Below are positions 48,785 through 57,569 of a stretch of 64,000 nt of DNA, piece after piece; the first letter of the stretch is position 1, and each line of letters starts with the position of its first letter. The position numbers and the translations under genes are program-made. Under the pieces are notes generated by a model. That model ran no database searches, was not told where the DNA came from, and was given only the letters and a program-made list of their open reading frames with translations. The stretch lies in contig JAUHYW010000032.1 of the NCBI GenBank assembly GCA_030426085.1, forward strand, positions 30,125 through 94,124, in the 5' to 3' direction. Source of the stretch: a bacterium. Lineage in GTDB: Bacteria; Myxococcota_A; Bradymonadia; UBA7976; UBA1532.

Positions 48785-50215
48785 ATGCGCCGCGCGCTGC
48801 TGATCTCGCCCTACTTCCCCCCGATGGGGGTCTCCGGCGCCAAGCGGGCGCTGCACCTCGCCCGCAACCTGCCCGCCGAGGGCTGGACGCCCATCGTGCT
48901 CGCCGGCCCCCCGGTCAAGGAGCGCCACGATCCCGATCTGGCCGAGTGCATCCCGCCGGGCGCCATCGTCAGCTACGGCTTCTCGGGGCTGGTGCGCCCC
49001 TGGCTCGCCCGCAAGGCCCGCGAGCGCGACTCCCGTCCGCCCGCGCCGCGGGATGGGCGGCCGCCGTGGAGATCCCTCATCGACGCGCTGCCGGTGCACA
49101 ACCCGGCCATCGAGCGGGTCGCCGAGACCGTCGGCGGGGCCGTGGGCGCGGTGGGCGGCGCGGTGGGCGCAGCGATCAAGTCGGCCGCCTCGGCCGCCGG
49201 GCACGCGCTGCCCGATCGCGACTGGAGCTTCCTCACCCCGTTCGACCGCTACCTCGCCGACCTGCCCGCCGGCCTCGAGGCCGCCCGCAAGCTCATCCAC
49301 CAGCACGAGCCCCAGGTCATCCACGTCAGCGCCGACCCGTGGTCCCCCCTGATCACCGCCTTGCAGCTCGCCCGCGAGACCCGGCTGCCGCTCGTCGTCG
49401 ACTTCCGCGACCCGTGGTCTCAGCACGCGGGCAAGATGGCCCTGCGGCCGGCGGTCTCCCGGCGGGCGCTCGAGCTGTTCGAGTACGAGCTGTTCCAGGC
49501 GGCGGCGAAGATCGTGCTCAACACCGAGACCTGCCGCGACGCCTACATCGACGCCTACGCCGGCCGAATCCCGGCCGGCCGCTTCACCGCCGTGCGCAAC
49601 GCCTTCGACCCGGGGCTCTTCCTGCCGGCGGCCCCCCAGGACTCGGCCATCGAGTCGCCGTTCACCGTGCTCTACTTCGGGCGCTTCCGGCGCTTCGTCG
49701 AGCCCGACGCCCTGCTCGACGGCTTCGCCCGGTTCGTCGCCGCCGAGGGCCTCGACCCGTCCCGGGCCCGGCTGACCTTCGTCGGCGGCCTCGACGACGA
49801 GCACGCCGCCCGGGCCGCCGAGTTCGGCCTCGAAGACCACCTCTTCGTGATGCCGCCGGTGCCCTTCCGCCACAGCCTGCCCGTGCTGCGGGCGGCCGAC
49901 GCGCTGGCGCTGATCATCGAGCCCGAGTGCCAGCTCCAGATCCCGGGCAAGCTCTACGACTACCTGTGCGCCGGCCGGCCCATCCTCGCGATCTCGGCCA
50001 ACGAAGAGGCCAACCGCATCGTGCGCGAGGCCGGGGCGGGCCTGTGCCCGGCCCACGGCGATCCGGCGGCGGTGGCCGAGGCCATCGCGACGCTCTACCG
50101 GGCCCGGCAGGAGGGCCGCGAGCGGGCGCCGACCCCCGAGGCCATCGAGCCCTACAGCGCGCGGGTCCAGGCCCGGGCCATCGCCGGCATCTACGACTCG
50201 ATCGTGCCCCGCTGA
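48785..50215 (+). CDS. Glycosyltransferase family 4-like protein
   Basis: A 476-residue GT-B-fold glycosyltransferase. The N-terminal domain begins ALLISPYFPPMGVSGAKRALHLARNL, a typical GT4 start, and continues through VIHVSADPWSP and VVDFRDPWSQ. A Gly/Ala-rich insertion (VGGAVGAVGGAVGAAI) at about 117-138 is unusual and could be a membrane-associating helix. The C-terminal donor-binding domain contains YFGRFRRFV, FVMPPVPF, and IEPECQLQIPGKLYDYLCAGRP with the conserved Glu/Lys pattern. The donor sugar is unknown. AGGAG precedes ATG by 5 nt. It is likely co-transcribed with the 2-epimerase. Confidence 0.9.
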   Translation: MRRALLISPYFPPMGVSGAKRALHLARNLPAEGWTPIVLAGPPVKERHDPDLAECIPPGAIVSYGFSGLVRPWLARKARERDSRPPAPRDGRPPWRSLIDALPVHNPAIERVAETVGGAVGAVGGAVGAAIKSAASAAGHALPDRDWSFLTPFDRYLADLPAGLEAARKLIHQHEPQVIHVSADPWSPLITALQLARETRLPLVVDFRDPWSQHAGKMALRPAVSRRALELFEYELFQAAAKIVLNTETCRDAYIDAYAGRIPAGRFTAVRNAFDPGLFLPAAPQDSAIESPFTVLYFGRFRRFVEPDALLDGFARFVAAEGLDPSRARLTFVGGLDDEHAARAAEFGLEDHLFVMPPVPFRHSLPVLRAADALALIIEPECQLQIPGKLYDYLCAGRPILAISANEEANRIVREAGAGLCPAHGDPAAVAEAIATLYRARQEGRERAPTPEAIEPYSARVQARAIAGIYDSIVPR

Positions 50216-50230
50216 GGCGCCTGACCGGCC

Positions 50231-51349
50231 TCAGCCGCCGGCGCACTCGATCAGATCGGCGAGGTAGCCGGCGGCGGTGTCCAGCGTGCGCCCCGGCTCG
50301 CCCGGCGCGCCGTGGGCCAGCGGGGGGGCGACCTCGACCAGATCGCCCCCGACGAGCGGGAAGCGGGCCGCCACCCGCCGGGTCAGATCCGAGACCAGCG
50401 TCGGCGTCAGCCCGCCCGCCTCGGGGGTGCCCGTCGCCCCGGCCCACGCCACGTCGGTGCCGTCGATGTCATTGCTGACGTACAGCGCGTCGACCCCCAG
50501 CCGTTCGAACCGGGCGACGATCTCGTCGGCCAGCGCCGCGGCCCCCCGGGCGTTGGCCTCCGCCGCCCGGATCTGGCGCACGCCGAGCGCCGCCTCCCAG
50601 TGATCCTGCGGCCGGGCGCTGGCCCGCACCCCCACCTGGACCAGCCGCCCGTCCCGCCCCAGCAGCTCGTTGGCGTGCCAGGCCCAGGTCGCGAAGCAAT
50701 ACTTGATACCCAGGCGGGTCTCGAGCAGATCGGTGTGGGCGTCGAAGTGCAGCAGCCCCAGCCGCCGCCCGCGGGCCTGCTCCCAGTGGCGGTGGGCGGC
50801 GAGGAAGCCCGGCCAGCCGACGCTGTGATCGCCGCCGAGCACGATCGGGACCAGATCGGGCGCCAGCGCGAAGAGCCGGTCGAGGGCCAGGGCGCACAGG
50901 TCGAGCGGCGAGACCGGCAGCCCGTCGGCCAGCGGATCGTCGCCGTAGAGCGCCGCCCGGGTCGCCGCGATCTGGGCCGGGGCCAGCATCTCGTCGCTGA
51001 GGAGCTGCGGCACGACCCGCACGTCGCCGGCGTCGGTGATCCGCCAGACGGGGTGGCCCGGCCGATCCATGAGCCACGCCCGCAGCGCCGCCGGGGCCCG
51101 GTTCGCGCCTCGGGTGAAGCCGGCGCCGACGTCCGAGGGCACCCCGAGCAGGGCCACCTTCGCCTCGCCCAGCCGCCCCAGCGCCGCCCGCCAGCGGGCG
51201 TCGACCTCGGCGTCCGACCCGGCCCCATACACCCGACGCTGAAGCGCCCGCTGCTCGGCCAGCCCGGTGCTCACCACGTACACCCCGCCGCCCGCCGGGC
51301 GCAGGATGCGGGCGAGGACCTCCACCGGCGCCGCGTCGCCCGGCGTCAC
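50231..51349 (-). CDS. Arginase/agmatinase/formiminoglutamase-family hydrolase
   Basis: A 372-residue ureohydrolase. The binuclear Mn2+ site is intact: GGDHSVG, HFDAHTDLLE, and SNDIDGTDV, which supply the conserved His and Asp ligands. The N-terminal part (LLGVPSDVGAGFTRGANRAP) and the tail fit formiminoglutamase- or agmatinase-like members rather than classical arginase, so the substrate is left open. The GTG start was chosen because it overlaps the TGA of the YceI-like gene (GTGA); the longer frame upstream lies inside that gene. It is the last gene of a minus-strand series of five. Confidence 0.88.
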   Translation of the reverse strand: MTPGDAAPVEVLARILRPAGGGVYVVSTGLAEQRALQRRVYGAGSDAEVDARWRAALGRLGEAKVALLGVPSDVGAGFTRGANRAPAALRAWLMDRPGHPVWRITDAGDVRVVPQLLSDEMLAPAQIAATRAALYGDDPLADGLPVSPLDLCALALDRLFALAPDLVPIVLGGDHSVGWPGFLAAHRHWEQARGRRLGLLHFDAHTDLLETRLGIKYCFATWAWHANELLGRDGRLVQVGVRASARPQDHWEAALGVRQIRAAEANARGAAALADEIVARFERLGVDALYVSNDIDGTDVAWAGATGTPEAGGLTPTLVSDLTRRVAARFPLVGGDLVEVAPPLAHGAPGEPGRTLDTAAGYLADLIECAGG

Positions 51350-51852
51350 GCGGGCCACGCCAGATCGAACGCGACCTCCACCCGGTCGGCGACCACCAGC
51401 GCCCCCAGCAGGGCCTTGTACGGCTTGATGCCCCACCGGCTCGGGGTCAGCTCGACCCGCCCCCGGACCCGCCCGTCGGCGATCTCGACCGGGAACGCGA
51501 TGTCGACCGTGCGCCCGACCAGGGTCAGCCCGCCCCGGACCCGATCCCCGTCGATGTGCCCGGCGAAGATCACCTCGGGGTATCGCTTGCTGCGCAGCAC
51601 GTCCTTGCGCATGCCGGAGAGCACCTTGCCCTTCTCCAGCTTGCCGAAGCCCTTCTGATCGACGACCCCGTCGTGCACCGGCCCGGCGACCTCGACCCCG
51701 TCCGCCGGGAAGCGCCCCCGCACCCGGCCGTCGTCGAGGGTGACCTCGAACCGGGTGCAGTCCAACCGCAGATCGTGCGCGATGGGCGACAGCAGCCGGC
51801 TGCGATCCTTGAACGTGAAGATGTGGACGAACCCGTCGGTGAGCGTGTGCAT
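51346..51852 (-). CDS. YceI-like domain protein
   Basis: A 168-residue lipocalin-like beta-barrel of the YceI family, which binds long isoprenoid or amphiphilic ligands. Recognisable parts are the first-strand region, KDVLRSKRYPEVIFAG, GGLTLVGRTVDIAFPVE and SRWGIKPYKALLGAL, all typical of YceI. Unlike many homologues there is no signal peptide, so it may be cytoplasmic, or the start may be misplaced; the ATG at 51852 lacks a strong ribosome site. It overlaps the arginase-like gene by 4 bp and starts 32 bp after the PhoD-like gene. Confidence 0.82.
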   Translation of the reverse strand: MHTLTDGFVHIFTFKDRSRLLSPIAHDLRLDCTRFEVTLDDGRVRGRFPADGVEVAGPVHDGVVDQKGFGKLEKGKVLSGMRKDVLRSKRYPEVIFAGHIDGDRVRGGLTLVGRTVDIAFPVEIADGRVRGRVELTPSRWGIKPYKALLGALVVADRVEVAFDLAWPA

Positions 51853-51884
51853 GGGCGCAGGGTAGCCCGTCGGGCGCCGCCGCG

Positions 51885-53297
51885 TCACCCGTCGGCGACC
51901 TCGGCGGCCACGAGCGCCTCGTCGTAGAGCACCTCGCCGTCCGCCGCGCGGGTGAAGACGGCCCGCACCCGGTTGGCGTCGGGGTCGAAGTCGAGCACCG
52001 TCGCGGCGTGCTCCCCCTGGGCGAAGTCGATGCGCCCCGGCGGGAAGAACTGCTCGGGGACGTGCTCGGCGATCGCGAGCCGGGCGCTGGGCGCGCTGCC
52101 GGCAGGGCCGCACAAGATCTCCCACATCGCCGAGCGGGGGCCGGCGGCCTCCACCCGCCAGACCGCGCTGACGTGGAAGTCGCCGGCGAGGAACCACACG
52201 TTGTCGAGCGCCTCGTCGACGACGTGATTCAGCAGCCGTTCGCGCTGGGTGGGGTACTCGGTCCACCGATCGTCGATGAGCCACAGCCGGGGCAGATCGG
52301 CGATGGGCACCGAGTTGAGCAGCACCTTGAAGTGGCACGGGCTGGCCGACAGCCCCTCGAGCAGCCACTGCATCTGCAGCTCGCCGAGGTAGATGTCTTC
52401 GGCGTCCCGGGTCTCCGGCCGGCGCTCGAGGCGGCTGTCGAGCACGAAGAACTCGGCGGTCTCACCCCAGCGATAGCTCTGCCAGTGCACCCGATCGTCG
52501 GCCAGCGCGCCGGCCCCCGGCTCCTCGCGGTGCTCGACGGCGAGGTAGCGATACCAGGCGTCCTTGGCGATCGCGACCCGGGCCAGATCGACGTCCGGCG
52601 CGTGCAGATCGCTGTTGTCGAAGAACTCGTGATCGTCCCAGGTGAAGTAGCTGCCGGTCGAGCCGAGCAGGGCCCGATAGCCGGGCAGCCGGTGGGTCCT
52701 CTCCCAGCCGGCGGCGTACTCCGCGGCGGTGAAGGCCGCGTCGTTGTAGACCATGTCGCCCAGGTGGCAGAAGAGGTCGCAGCCGGCGTCGGCGGTGATG
52801 TTCAGGGCGGGGAAGGGGTTGCGGCTGTAGGCGGTGCACGCGGTGGCCCCGACCCGCAGCGGGGCCCGGCTGCCGGGGGCGAGCGCGGTGCGGAAGCGCC
52901 CGAAGGCCGAGCGCACGCCCCGGCCCTCGTCGTAGAAGGCGTAGCGCCACCACTCGCCGGGCGGCAGGCCGCCGACCCGGGGCGCGCAGAAGCCGCCGTC
53001 GTCCGGCTCGACGTCCACCTCGACCGCCGGCTGGGCGTCGAGCGGGGCGGCGCCGGGCCACAGCCGCAGGATGAGCGGGCGGCGATCGACGCAGCGGGTC
53101 CACAGCATCGCCGAGTCGCTGCGCATCGCGCCGGCGTGCAGGCCGAGCGGGAAGACGGTCTCGTCCTCGGGGCGATCGACGAACGGCTCGACCGGATCGT
53201 CCTCGGCGCAGCCGACCAGCGGGATGGCCAGGGCGGCGCCGGCGCTCCAGCGCAGGAAGGTGCGGCGGTTGATGCGGGTACGGGGGCGTCGGGCCAC
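51885..53297 (-). CDS. PhoD-type alkaline phosphatase/phosphodiesterase, Tat lipoprotein
   Basis: A 470-residue exported phosphatase. The N terminus has a twin-arginine signal (NRRTFLRWSAGAALAIPLVGC) ending in a lipobox Cys, so it is translocated folded and possibly lipidated. A PhoD-type N-terminal beta domain (GLHAGAMRSDSAMLWTR) precedes the metallophosphatase core: HLGDMVYND, FTWDDHEFFDNSD, FFVLDSRLE and WFLAGDFHVSAVW match PhoD motifs, which bind Fe3+ and Ca2+. It would hydrolyse phosphomono- or diesters. The GTG at 53297 was preferred because GAGG lies 5 nt before it; the GTG two codons upstream is too close. Confidence 0.9.
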   Translation of the reverse strand: MARRPRTRINRRTFLRWSAGAALAIPLVGCAEDDPVEPFVDRPEDETVFPLGLHAGAMRSDSAMLWTRCVDRRPLILRLWPGAAPLDAQPAVEVDVEPDDGGFCAPRVGGLPPGEWWRYAFYDEGRGVRSAFGRFRTALAPGSRAPLRVGATACTAYSRNPFPALNITADAGCDLFCHLGDMVYNDAAFTAAEYAAGWERTHRLPGYRALLGSTGSYFTWDDHEFFDNSDLHAPDVDLARVAIAKDAWYRYLAVEHREEPGAGALADDRVHWQSYRWGETAEFFVLDSRLERRPETRDAEDIYLGELQMQWLLEGLSASPCHFKVLLNSVPIADLPRLWLIDDRWTEYPTQRERLLNHVVDEALDNVWFLAGDFHVSAVWRVEAAGPRSAMWEILCGPAGSAPSARLAIAEHVPEQFFPPGRIDFAQGEHAATVLDFDPDANRVRAVFTRAADGEVLYDEALVAAEVADG

Positions 53298-53367
53298 GAT
53301 CACCTCGCGGGGTCGAAGGTGAGGGGGTTCTCCATCACGGCGGTGACGGGCGCGCGGCGCGGGGGGC

Positions 53368-53865
53368 TCAATCCCGCGGCGGAGGGGCGGCCCGCCCGGC
53401 CCCTCCGGCGGGAGGACCGTCGCCGCTGCGGATCAGGCCGCCCAGATCGAGCCGCCCATCGGGCGTCGCGAGGCGGATCCGCCAGCGCGCGGCCCGGCCC
53501 TCGCCGACCGAGCGCAGCTCCAGATCGGTCACCGCCGCCCGATCGATCGTGACCCGCCGGACCACGCCGGCGAAGCCCGCCCGATGCACGACGACCCGAT
53601 CGGCCCGGACCTCGACCCGGCGCACGCCGCCGCTGTGCTTCATCCACCACAGCGCCGCCCACCCCCCGCCGAGCAGCGTCAGGCAGAAGGCCAGCGCGAT
53701 GACCACATCGCCGCCCGTCAGCCGGGCCGAGACGACGCCCAGCATGACCCCCAGCGCCAGCAGGCCCGCCCCGACGAAGCGCAGCGCGGCGCGCATCAGG
53801 CCTTCGTGGCGGTGCGGCGGGCGCACGAGGATCACGTCTTCGGCGTGGGGCGCGGGGGCGATCAT
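53368..53865 (-). CDS. Small two-helix membrane protein with PH-like C-terminal domain
   Basis: A 165-residue protein. Two transmembrane segments lie at about 25-45 and 55-75 (FVGAGLLALGVMLGVV, VIALAFCLTLLGGGWAALWW). The C-terminal 80 residues (RRVEVRADRVVVHRAGF, LELRSVGEGRAARWRIRLATPDG) have the pattern of bacterial PH-like/YcxB or YdbS membrane-associated domains; this is weak inference. No strong ribosome site is visible before the chosen ATG. It lies between a small lipoprotein gene and the PhoD-like gene on the same strand. Confidence 0.6.
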   Translation of the reverse strand: MIAPAPHAEDVILVRPPHRHEGLMRAALRFVGAGLLALGVMLGVVSARLTGGDVVIALAFCLTLLGGGWAALWWMKHSGGVRRVEVRADRVVVHRAGFAGVVRRVTIDRAAVTDLELRSVGEGRAARWRIRLATPDGRLDLGGLIRSGDGPPAGGAGRAAPPPRD

Positions 53866-53920
53866 CGTCGGCAGTCTGGGAGTCGACGGCGGTCGACGCA
53901 AGCGCCGCAGCCGCCCGCCA

Positions 53921-54358
53921 TCAGAAGCGCACCGTCAGCCCGCCGGCGCCCCCGTCGACGGCGGGGGTCGCCCACGCCGCCCGGGCCTGACGGAACTGAT
54001 ACAGCCCCCACGCCGTCAGCAGCGTGCCGATGACGGCCACCGTCCCGTAGCCGACGACCCGAGCGGCGTCGCGCTCGCTCAACAGCCCCTCCGACATCAC
54101 CCCCAGCCCGACCACCGCCATCGTCGCGCCCACGCCGGCCCAGGCGTCGCCCGGCAGATCGGTGCGGGCGACGTCGCCGCGCCGCAGGACCACCACCCGG
54201 CGGGTGGCCGGCACCGACAGCGTCACCGTCTCGGCGTCGGCCCGCTCGACGACCGCCTCGAAGGTCGAGCCGTCCCGGTGCACGACGGTGGTGGTCGCGG
54301 CGCTGCATGCGATCAGCGCCGGGGCGAGGGCGAGCGACAGCCGGGTGAAGCGGGCCAC
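53921..54358 (-). CDS. Small putative lipoprotein with two hydrophobic segments
   Basis: A 145-residue protein read from GTG at 54358. A signal-like segment (LSLALAPALIAC) offers a lipobox Cys. A 55-residue beta-strand-rich portion (VVHRDGSTFEAVVERADAETVTLSV) follows, then two hydrophobic stretches (GVGATMAVVGLGVM, GYGTVAVIGTLLTAWGLY). The pattern occurs in many myxobacterial envelope proteins of unknown role. It is divergent from the YdiJ-like dehydrogenase over a 126-bp gap. The longer open frame on this strand is antisense to that gene and was rejected. Confidence 0.6.
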   Translation of the reverse strand: MARFTRLSLALAPALIACSAATTTVVHRDGSTFEAVVERADAETVTLSVPATRRVVVLRRGDVARTDLPGDAWAGVGATMAVVGLGVMSEGLLSERDAARVVGYGTVAVIGTLLTAWGLYQFRQARAAWATPAVDGGAGGLTVRF

Positions 54359-54484
54359 GGCGCAATCTACCCCGAGCCGGGCGGCGACGCACGCGGTTCG
54401 CTCGCGCGACGCGGTTGCAGATGGGCCGCGGGCTCGGTCATCTTGCGGGCGCGGCGTCTCCCTGCCCGGCGCCGGCGGAGCCCG

Positions 54485-57400
54485 ATGATCCCTCGCCTCG
54501 AACCCGGCCCCCCGGTCGGCGACACCTACCTCGACTTCCTGCGCGCGCTGCCCGGCGCGGGCTACGGCGGCGAGATCGCCCCGGACTACGCCCGGCGGCT
54601 CGTCACCGCCACCGACAACAGCGTCTACCAGGTGCTGCCCCAGGCGGTGCTCTACCCCCGCGAGGCCGAGGACGTACAAGCCGTCCTGCGGCTGCTGGGC
54701 GAAGAGCGCTTCCGGGCGGTGAAGCTCGCGCCGCGGGGCGGGGGGACCGGCACCAACGGCCAGGCGCTCACCGACGGGCTTGTGCTCGACGTCAGCCGTC
54801 ACCTCGACCGCATCCTCGAGGTCGACCTCGAGGCCGGCGTGGCCCGGGTGCAGCCGGGGGTCGTGCTCGACCAGCTCAACGACCACCTGCGGCCCCACGG
54901 GGTGTTCTTCGCGCCCGACCTCTCGCCGTCGAGCCGGGCGACCCTCGGGGGCATGATCAGCACCGACGCCGCCGGCAGGGGATCGCGGGTCTACGGCAAG
55001 ACGAGCGGGCACGTCCTGGCGCTCGACGCGGTGCTCATCGGCGGCGAGCGCCACACCTGCCGGGCGACCGGACCGGCGGCGGTGGCCCGGATGCCCGCCG
55101 CCGATCCCATGACGGCGATCTATCGGGCGATCGACCGGCTGCTGACCGACGAAGCCGACCTCATCGCCGCCACCTGGCCCGACCTGAAGCGCTACATGAC
55201 CGGCTACGACCTCGTGCACGCCCGCCCGGCCGGGGGCGGGGTCGACCTGCGGGCGCTGATGTGCGGCAGCGAGGGCACGCTGGGCGTCATCGTCGAAGCC
55301 ACCGTGCAGCTCACCCCCATCCCGACCCACAGCCGCCTCGTCGTGCTGGGCTACCGCCGCTTCGAAGACGCGCTCGCCTCGGCCGAAGAGCTGGTCGCGC
55401 TCGCCCCCAGCGCCATCGAGACCGTCGATCAGATGGTCATCGGCCTCGCCCGCAAAGACGCCATCTGGCCCCGGGTGGCGGGCATCCTCGGCGACTCGCA
55501 GGCCCTGGCCGCGGTCAACCTCGTCGAGTTCGCCGGCACCGATCCGGCCGCCGTCGAGCAGAAGGCCGCCCGGCTGATGGTCGAGGCCGAGGCGTCCCCC
55601 GCGGCCCACGCCCCGATCAGCCGGGCGCTGGCCCGGGACGCCGCCGAGGCCGCCGCGCTGTGGGATCTGCGCAAGAAGGGGGTCGGCCTGCTGGGCAACG
55701 CGCCCGGACCCCGCAAGCCGGTGCCCTTCGTCGAAGACACCGTCGTGCCCCCGGAGAACCTGCGGGCCTACATCGCCGAGTTCCGGGCCATCCTCGACGC
55801 CGAGGGCCTGCGCTACGGCATGTTCGGGCACATCGACGTCGGCTGCCTGCACGTCCGCCCCGCGCTCGACCTGCGCGACCCGGCGGACGAGGCCCGGCTG
55901 CACCGCATCAGCGACGCGGTCTGCGATCTGGTCCAGCGCTACGGGGGCCTCATCTGGGGCGAGCACGGCAAGGGCATGCGCAGCGCCTACAGCCCCCGGT
56001 TCTTCGGCGAGGCGTGGCCGCTGCTGAGGCGGATCAAGGCGCTGTTCGACCCCCACGACCAGCTCAACCCGGGCAAGATCGCGACCGTCGAGGCCCCGCT
56101 GGTGAGCATCGACGGCCCCACCCGGGGCCAGCGCGACCGCCAGATCGCGCCCGCCGACCAGCAGCGGTTCGAGGTGGCCATCGCGTGCAACGGCAACGGG
56201 GCCTGCTTCGACTACCACCCGGACCACGTCATGTGCCCCTCATCGAAGATCACCGGCGACCGGATCCACAGCCCCAAGGGGCGGGCCGGGCTGATGCGGG
56301 AGTGGCTGCGCATGCTCGCCGAGGCCGGGCAGCCGCTGGCGGCCGACGGCGGCCCCGCCGGGCTGATCACCCGGGCCCGCAACACCCGATCGGGCGCGCC
56401 CGACTTCAGCCATCAGGTCTACGAGGCGATGCACGGCTGCCTGTCGTGCAAGGCCTGCGCGACCCGCTGCCCGGTGAAGGTCGACGTGCCGGCGTTCAAG
56501 GCCGAGTTCCTCGCCGCCTACCACGGGCGCTACCTGCGCCCCCTGCGCGATCACCTCGTCGGCGCGCTGGAGCCCGGCGCCGCGCTGGCCGCCCGGGCGC
56601 CCCGGCTGAGCAACCTCATGGCCCGCCTGCCGCCGATCCGCTGGCTGCTGCGCCGGCTCGGGGGCATCGTCGACCCGCCCGCCTTCAGCCACCCGACCGC
56701 CCGCGCCCGCCTGAAGCGCCGCGGCGCCCGCCGGGCCACCGCCGAGGCCCTGCGCGCCCTGCCGGACGCCGAGCGGGACCGGGCGGTGGTGCTCGTGCCC
56801 GACGCGTTCAGCTACTTCTTCGACGCCGACGCCTTCGTCGCGTGCCACGACCTGCTCGCCGGGCTGGGCTTCACGCCCTACGTCGCCCCGTTCGTGCCCA
56901 ACGGCAAGGGCCTGCACGTCAAGGGCTTCCTCGACCGCTTCGCCGAGACCGCCCGGCGCAACGTCGAGGCCCTGCGCCCGCTGGCGGCGACCGGCGCGCC
57001 CCTGGTGGGCGTCGACCCCGCGGTCGTGCTCACCTACGCCGACGAGTACCCCCACGCGCTGGGCGTCGACGACCTCGGCTTCACCGTGCAGCTCATCCAG
57101 GACTGGCTCGCCGAGCGCCTCGACGCCGTCCGGGCCGCGGCCGGCGAAGCCACCGGCGCCCGGTGGACCCTGATGGCCCACTGCACCGAGCGCACCGCCA
57201 GCCCCCACGCCGAGCGCCGCTGGCGGCAGATCTTCGAGGCCGCCGGGCTCGCGCTCGACGCCGCGGCGGTCGGCTGCTGCGGCATGTGCGGGATCTACGG
57301 CCACGAGGCGGACCACGCCGCCGAGTCCCGGGGCATCTACGCCATGAGCTGGGGCCCGGCCCTGGCCCGCGCCGGCGAGCGGGCCGTGGCCGACGGCTAC

Positions 57401-57487
57401 TCCTGCCGCAGCCAGATCAAGCGGGTGGACGGCCGCCGGGTGCCGCACCCGGCGCGGGCGCTCGTCGACCACCTTCATTCGGTCTGA
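54485..57487 (+). CDS. ydiJ: YdiJ-type FAD-linked oxidoreductase with Fe-S and CCG domains (D-2-hydroxyglutarate dehydrogenase-like)
   Basis: A 1000-residue three-part enzyme like E. coli YdiJ. The FAD-binding PCMH domain is N-terminal (LAPRGGGTGTNGQALTDG and LSPSSRATLGGMIS), followed by an FAD-oxidase C-terminal domain ending GMFGHIDVGCLHVRP and WGEHGKGMRS. A 4Fe-4S site follows at Cys652-x2-Cys655-x2-Cys658-x3-Cys662. The C-terminal CCG-type heterodisulfide-reductase-like region carries GCCGMCG near 930. The substrate in E. coli is D-2-hydroxyglutarate; here it is inferred. The ATG has GGAG upstream and starts the conserved domain; a longer frame is antisense to neighbours. A NhaR-like regulator gene follows 82 bp downstream. 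Confidence 0.93.
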   Translation: MIPRLEPGPPVGDTYLDFLRALPGAGYGGEIAPDYARRLVTATDNSVYQVLPQAVLYPREAEDVQAVLRLLGEERFRAVKLAPRGGGTGTNGQALTDGLVLDVSRHLDRILEVDLEAGVARVQPGVVLDQLNDHLRPHGVFFAPDLSPSSRATLGGMISTDAAGRGSRVYGKTSGHVLALDAVLIGGERHTCRATGPAAVARMPAADPMTAIYRAIDRLLTDEADLIAATWPDLKRYMTGYDLVHARPAGGGVDLRALMCGSEGTLGVIVEATVQLTPIPTHSRLVVLGYRRFEDALASAEELVALAPSAIETVDQMVIGLARKDAIWPRVAGILGDSQALAAVNLVEFAGTDPAAVEQKAARLMVEAEASPAAHAPISRALARDAAEAAALWDLRKKGVGLLGNAPGPRKPVPFVEDTVVPPENLRAYIAEFRAILDAEGLRYGMFGHIDVGCLHVRPALDLRDPADEARLHRISDAVCDLVQRYGGLIWGEHGKGMRSAYSPRFFGEAWPLLRRIKALFDPHDQLNPGKIATVEAPLVSIDGPTRGQRDRQIAPADQQRFEVAIACNGNGACFDYHPDHVMCPSSKITGDRIHSPKGRAGLMREWLRMLAEAGQPLAADGGPAGLITRARNTRSGAPDFSHQVYEAMHGCLSCKACATRCPVKVDVPAFKAEFLAAYHGRYLRPLRDHLVGALEPGAALAARAPRLSNLMARLPPIRWLLRRLGGIVDPPAFSHPTARARLKRRGARRATAEALRALPDAERDRAVVLVPDAFSYFFDADAFVACHDLLAGLGFTPYVAPFVPNGKGLHVKGFLDRFAETARRNVEALRPLAATGAPLVGVDPAVVLTYADEYPHALGVDDLGFTVQLIQDWLAERLDAVRAAAGEATGARWTLMAHCTERTASPHAERRWRQIFEAAGLALDAAAVGCCGMCGIYGHEADHAAESRGIYAMSWGPALARAGERAVADGYSCRSQIKRVDGRRVPHPARALVDHLHSV

Positions 57488-57496
57488 TCGACAATA

Positions 57497-57512
57497 GCCC
57501 GGGATTCCGGGC
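57497..57512 (+). terminator. Possible terminator after the YdiJ-like gene
   Basis: GCCCGG-GATT-CCGGGC forms a 6-bp stem 9 bp after the stop codon, followed by GACCCTTTC. Confidence 0.4.
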
Positions 57513-57569
57513 GACCCTTTCGGCCCGGCCGAATCTTCCCTGGAGGAAACACCCGGGGGAGCGCGACCG

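Noticed and set aside
53921..56227. A long minus-strand frame through the YdiJ-like gene
   Set aside because: Only its last part (53921-54358) behaves like a real lipoprotein gene; the rest is antisense to a clear FAD/Fe-S enzyme.
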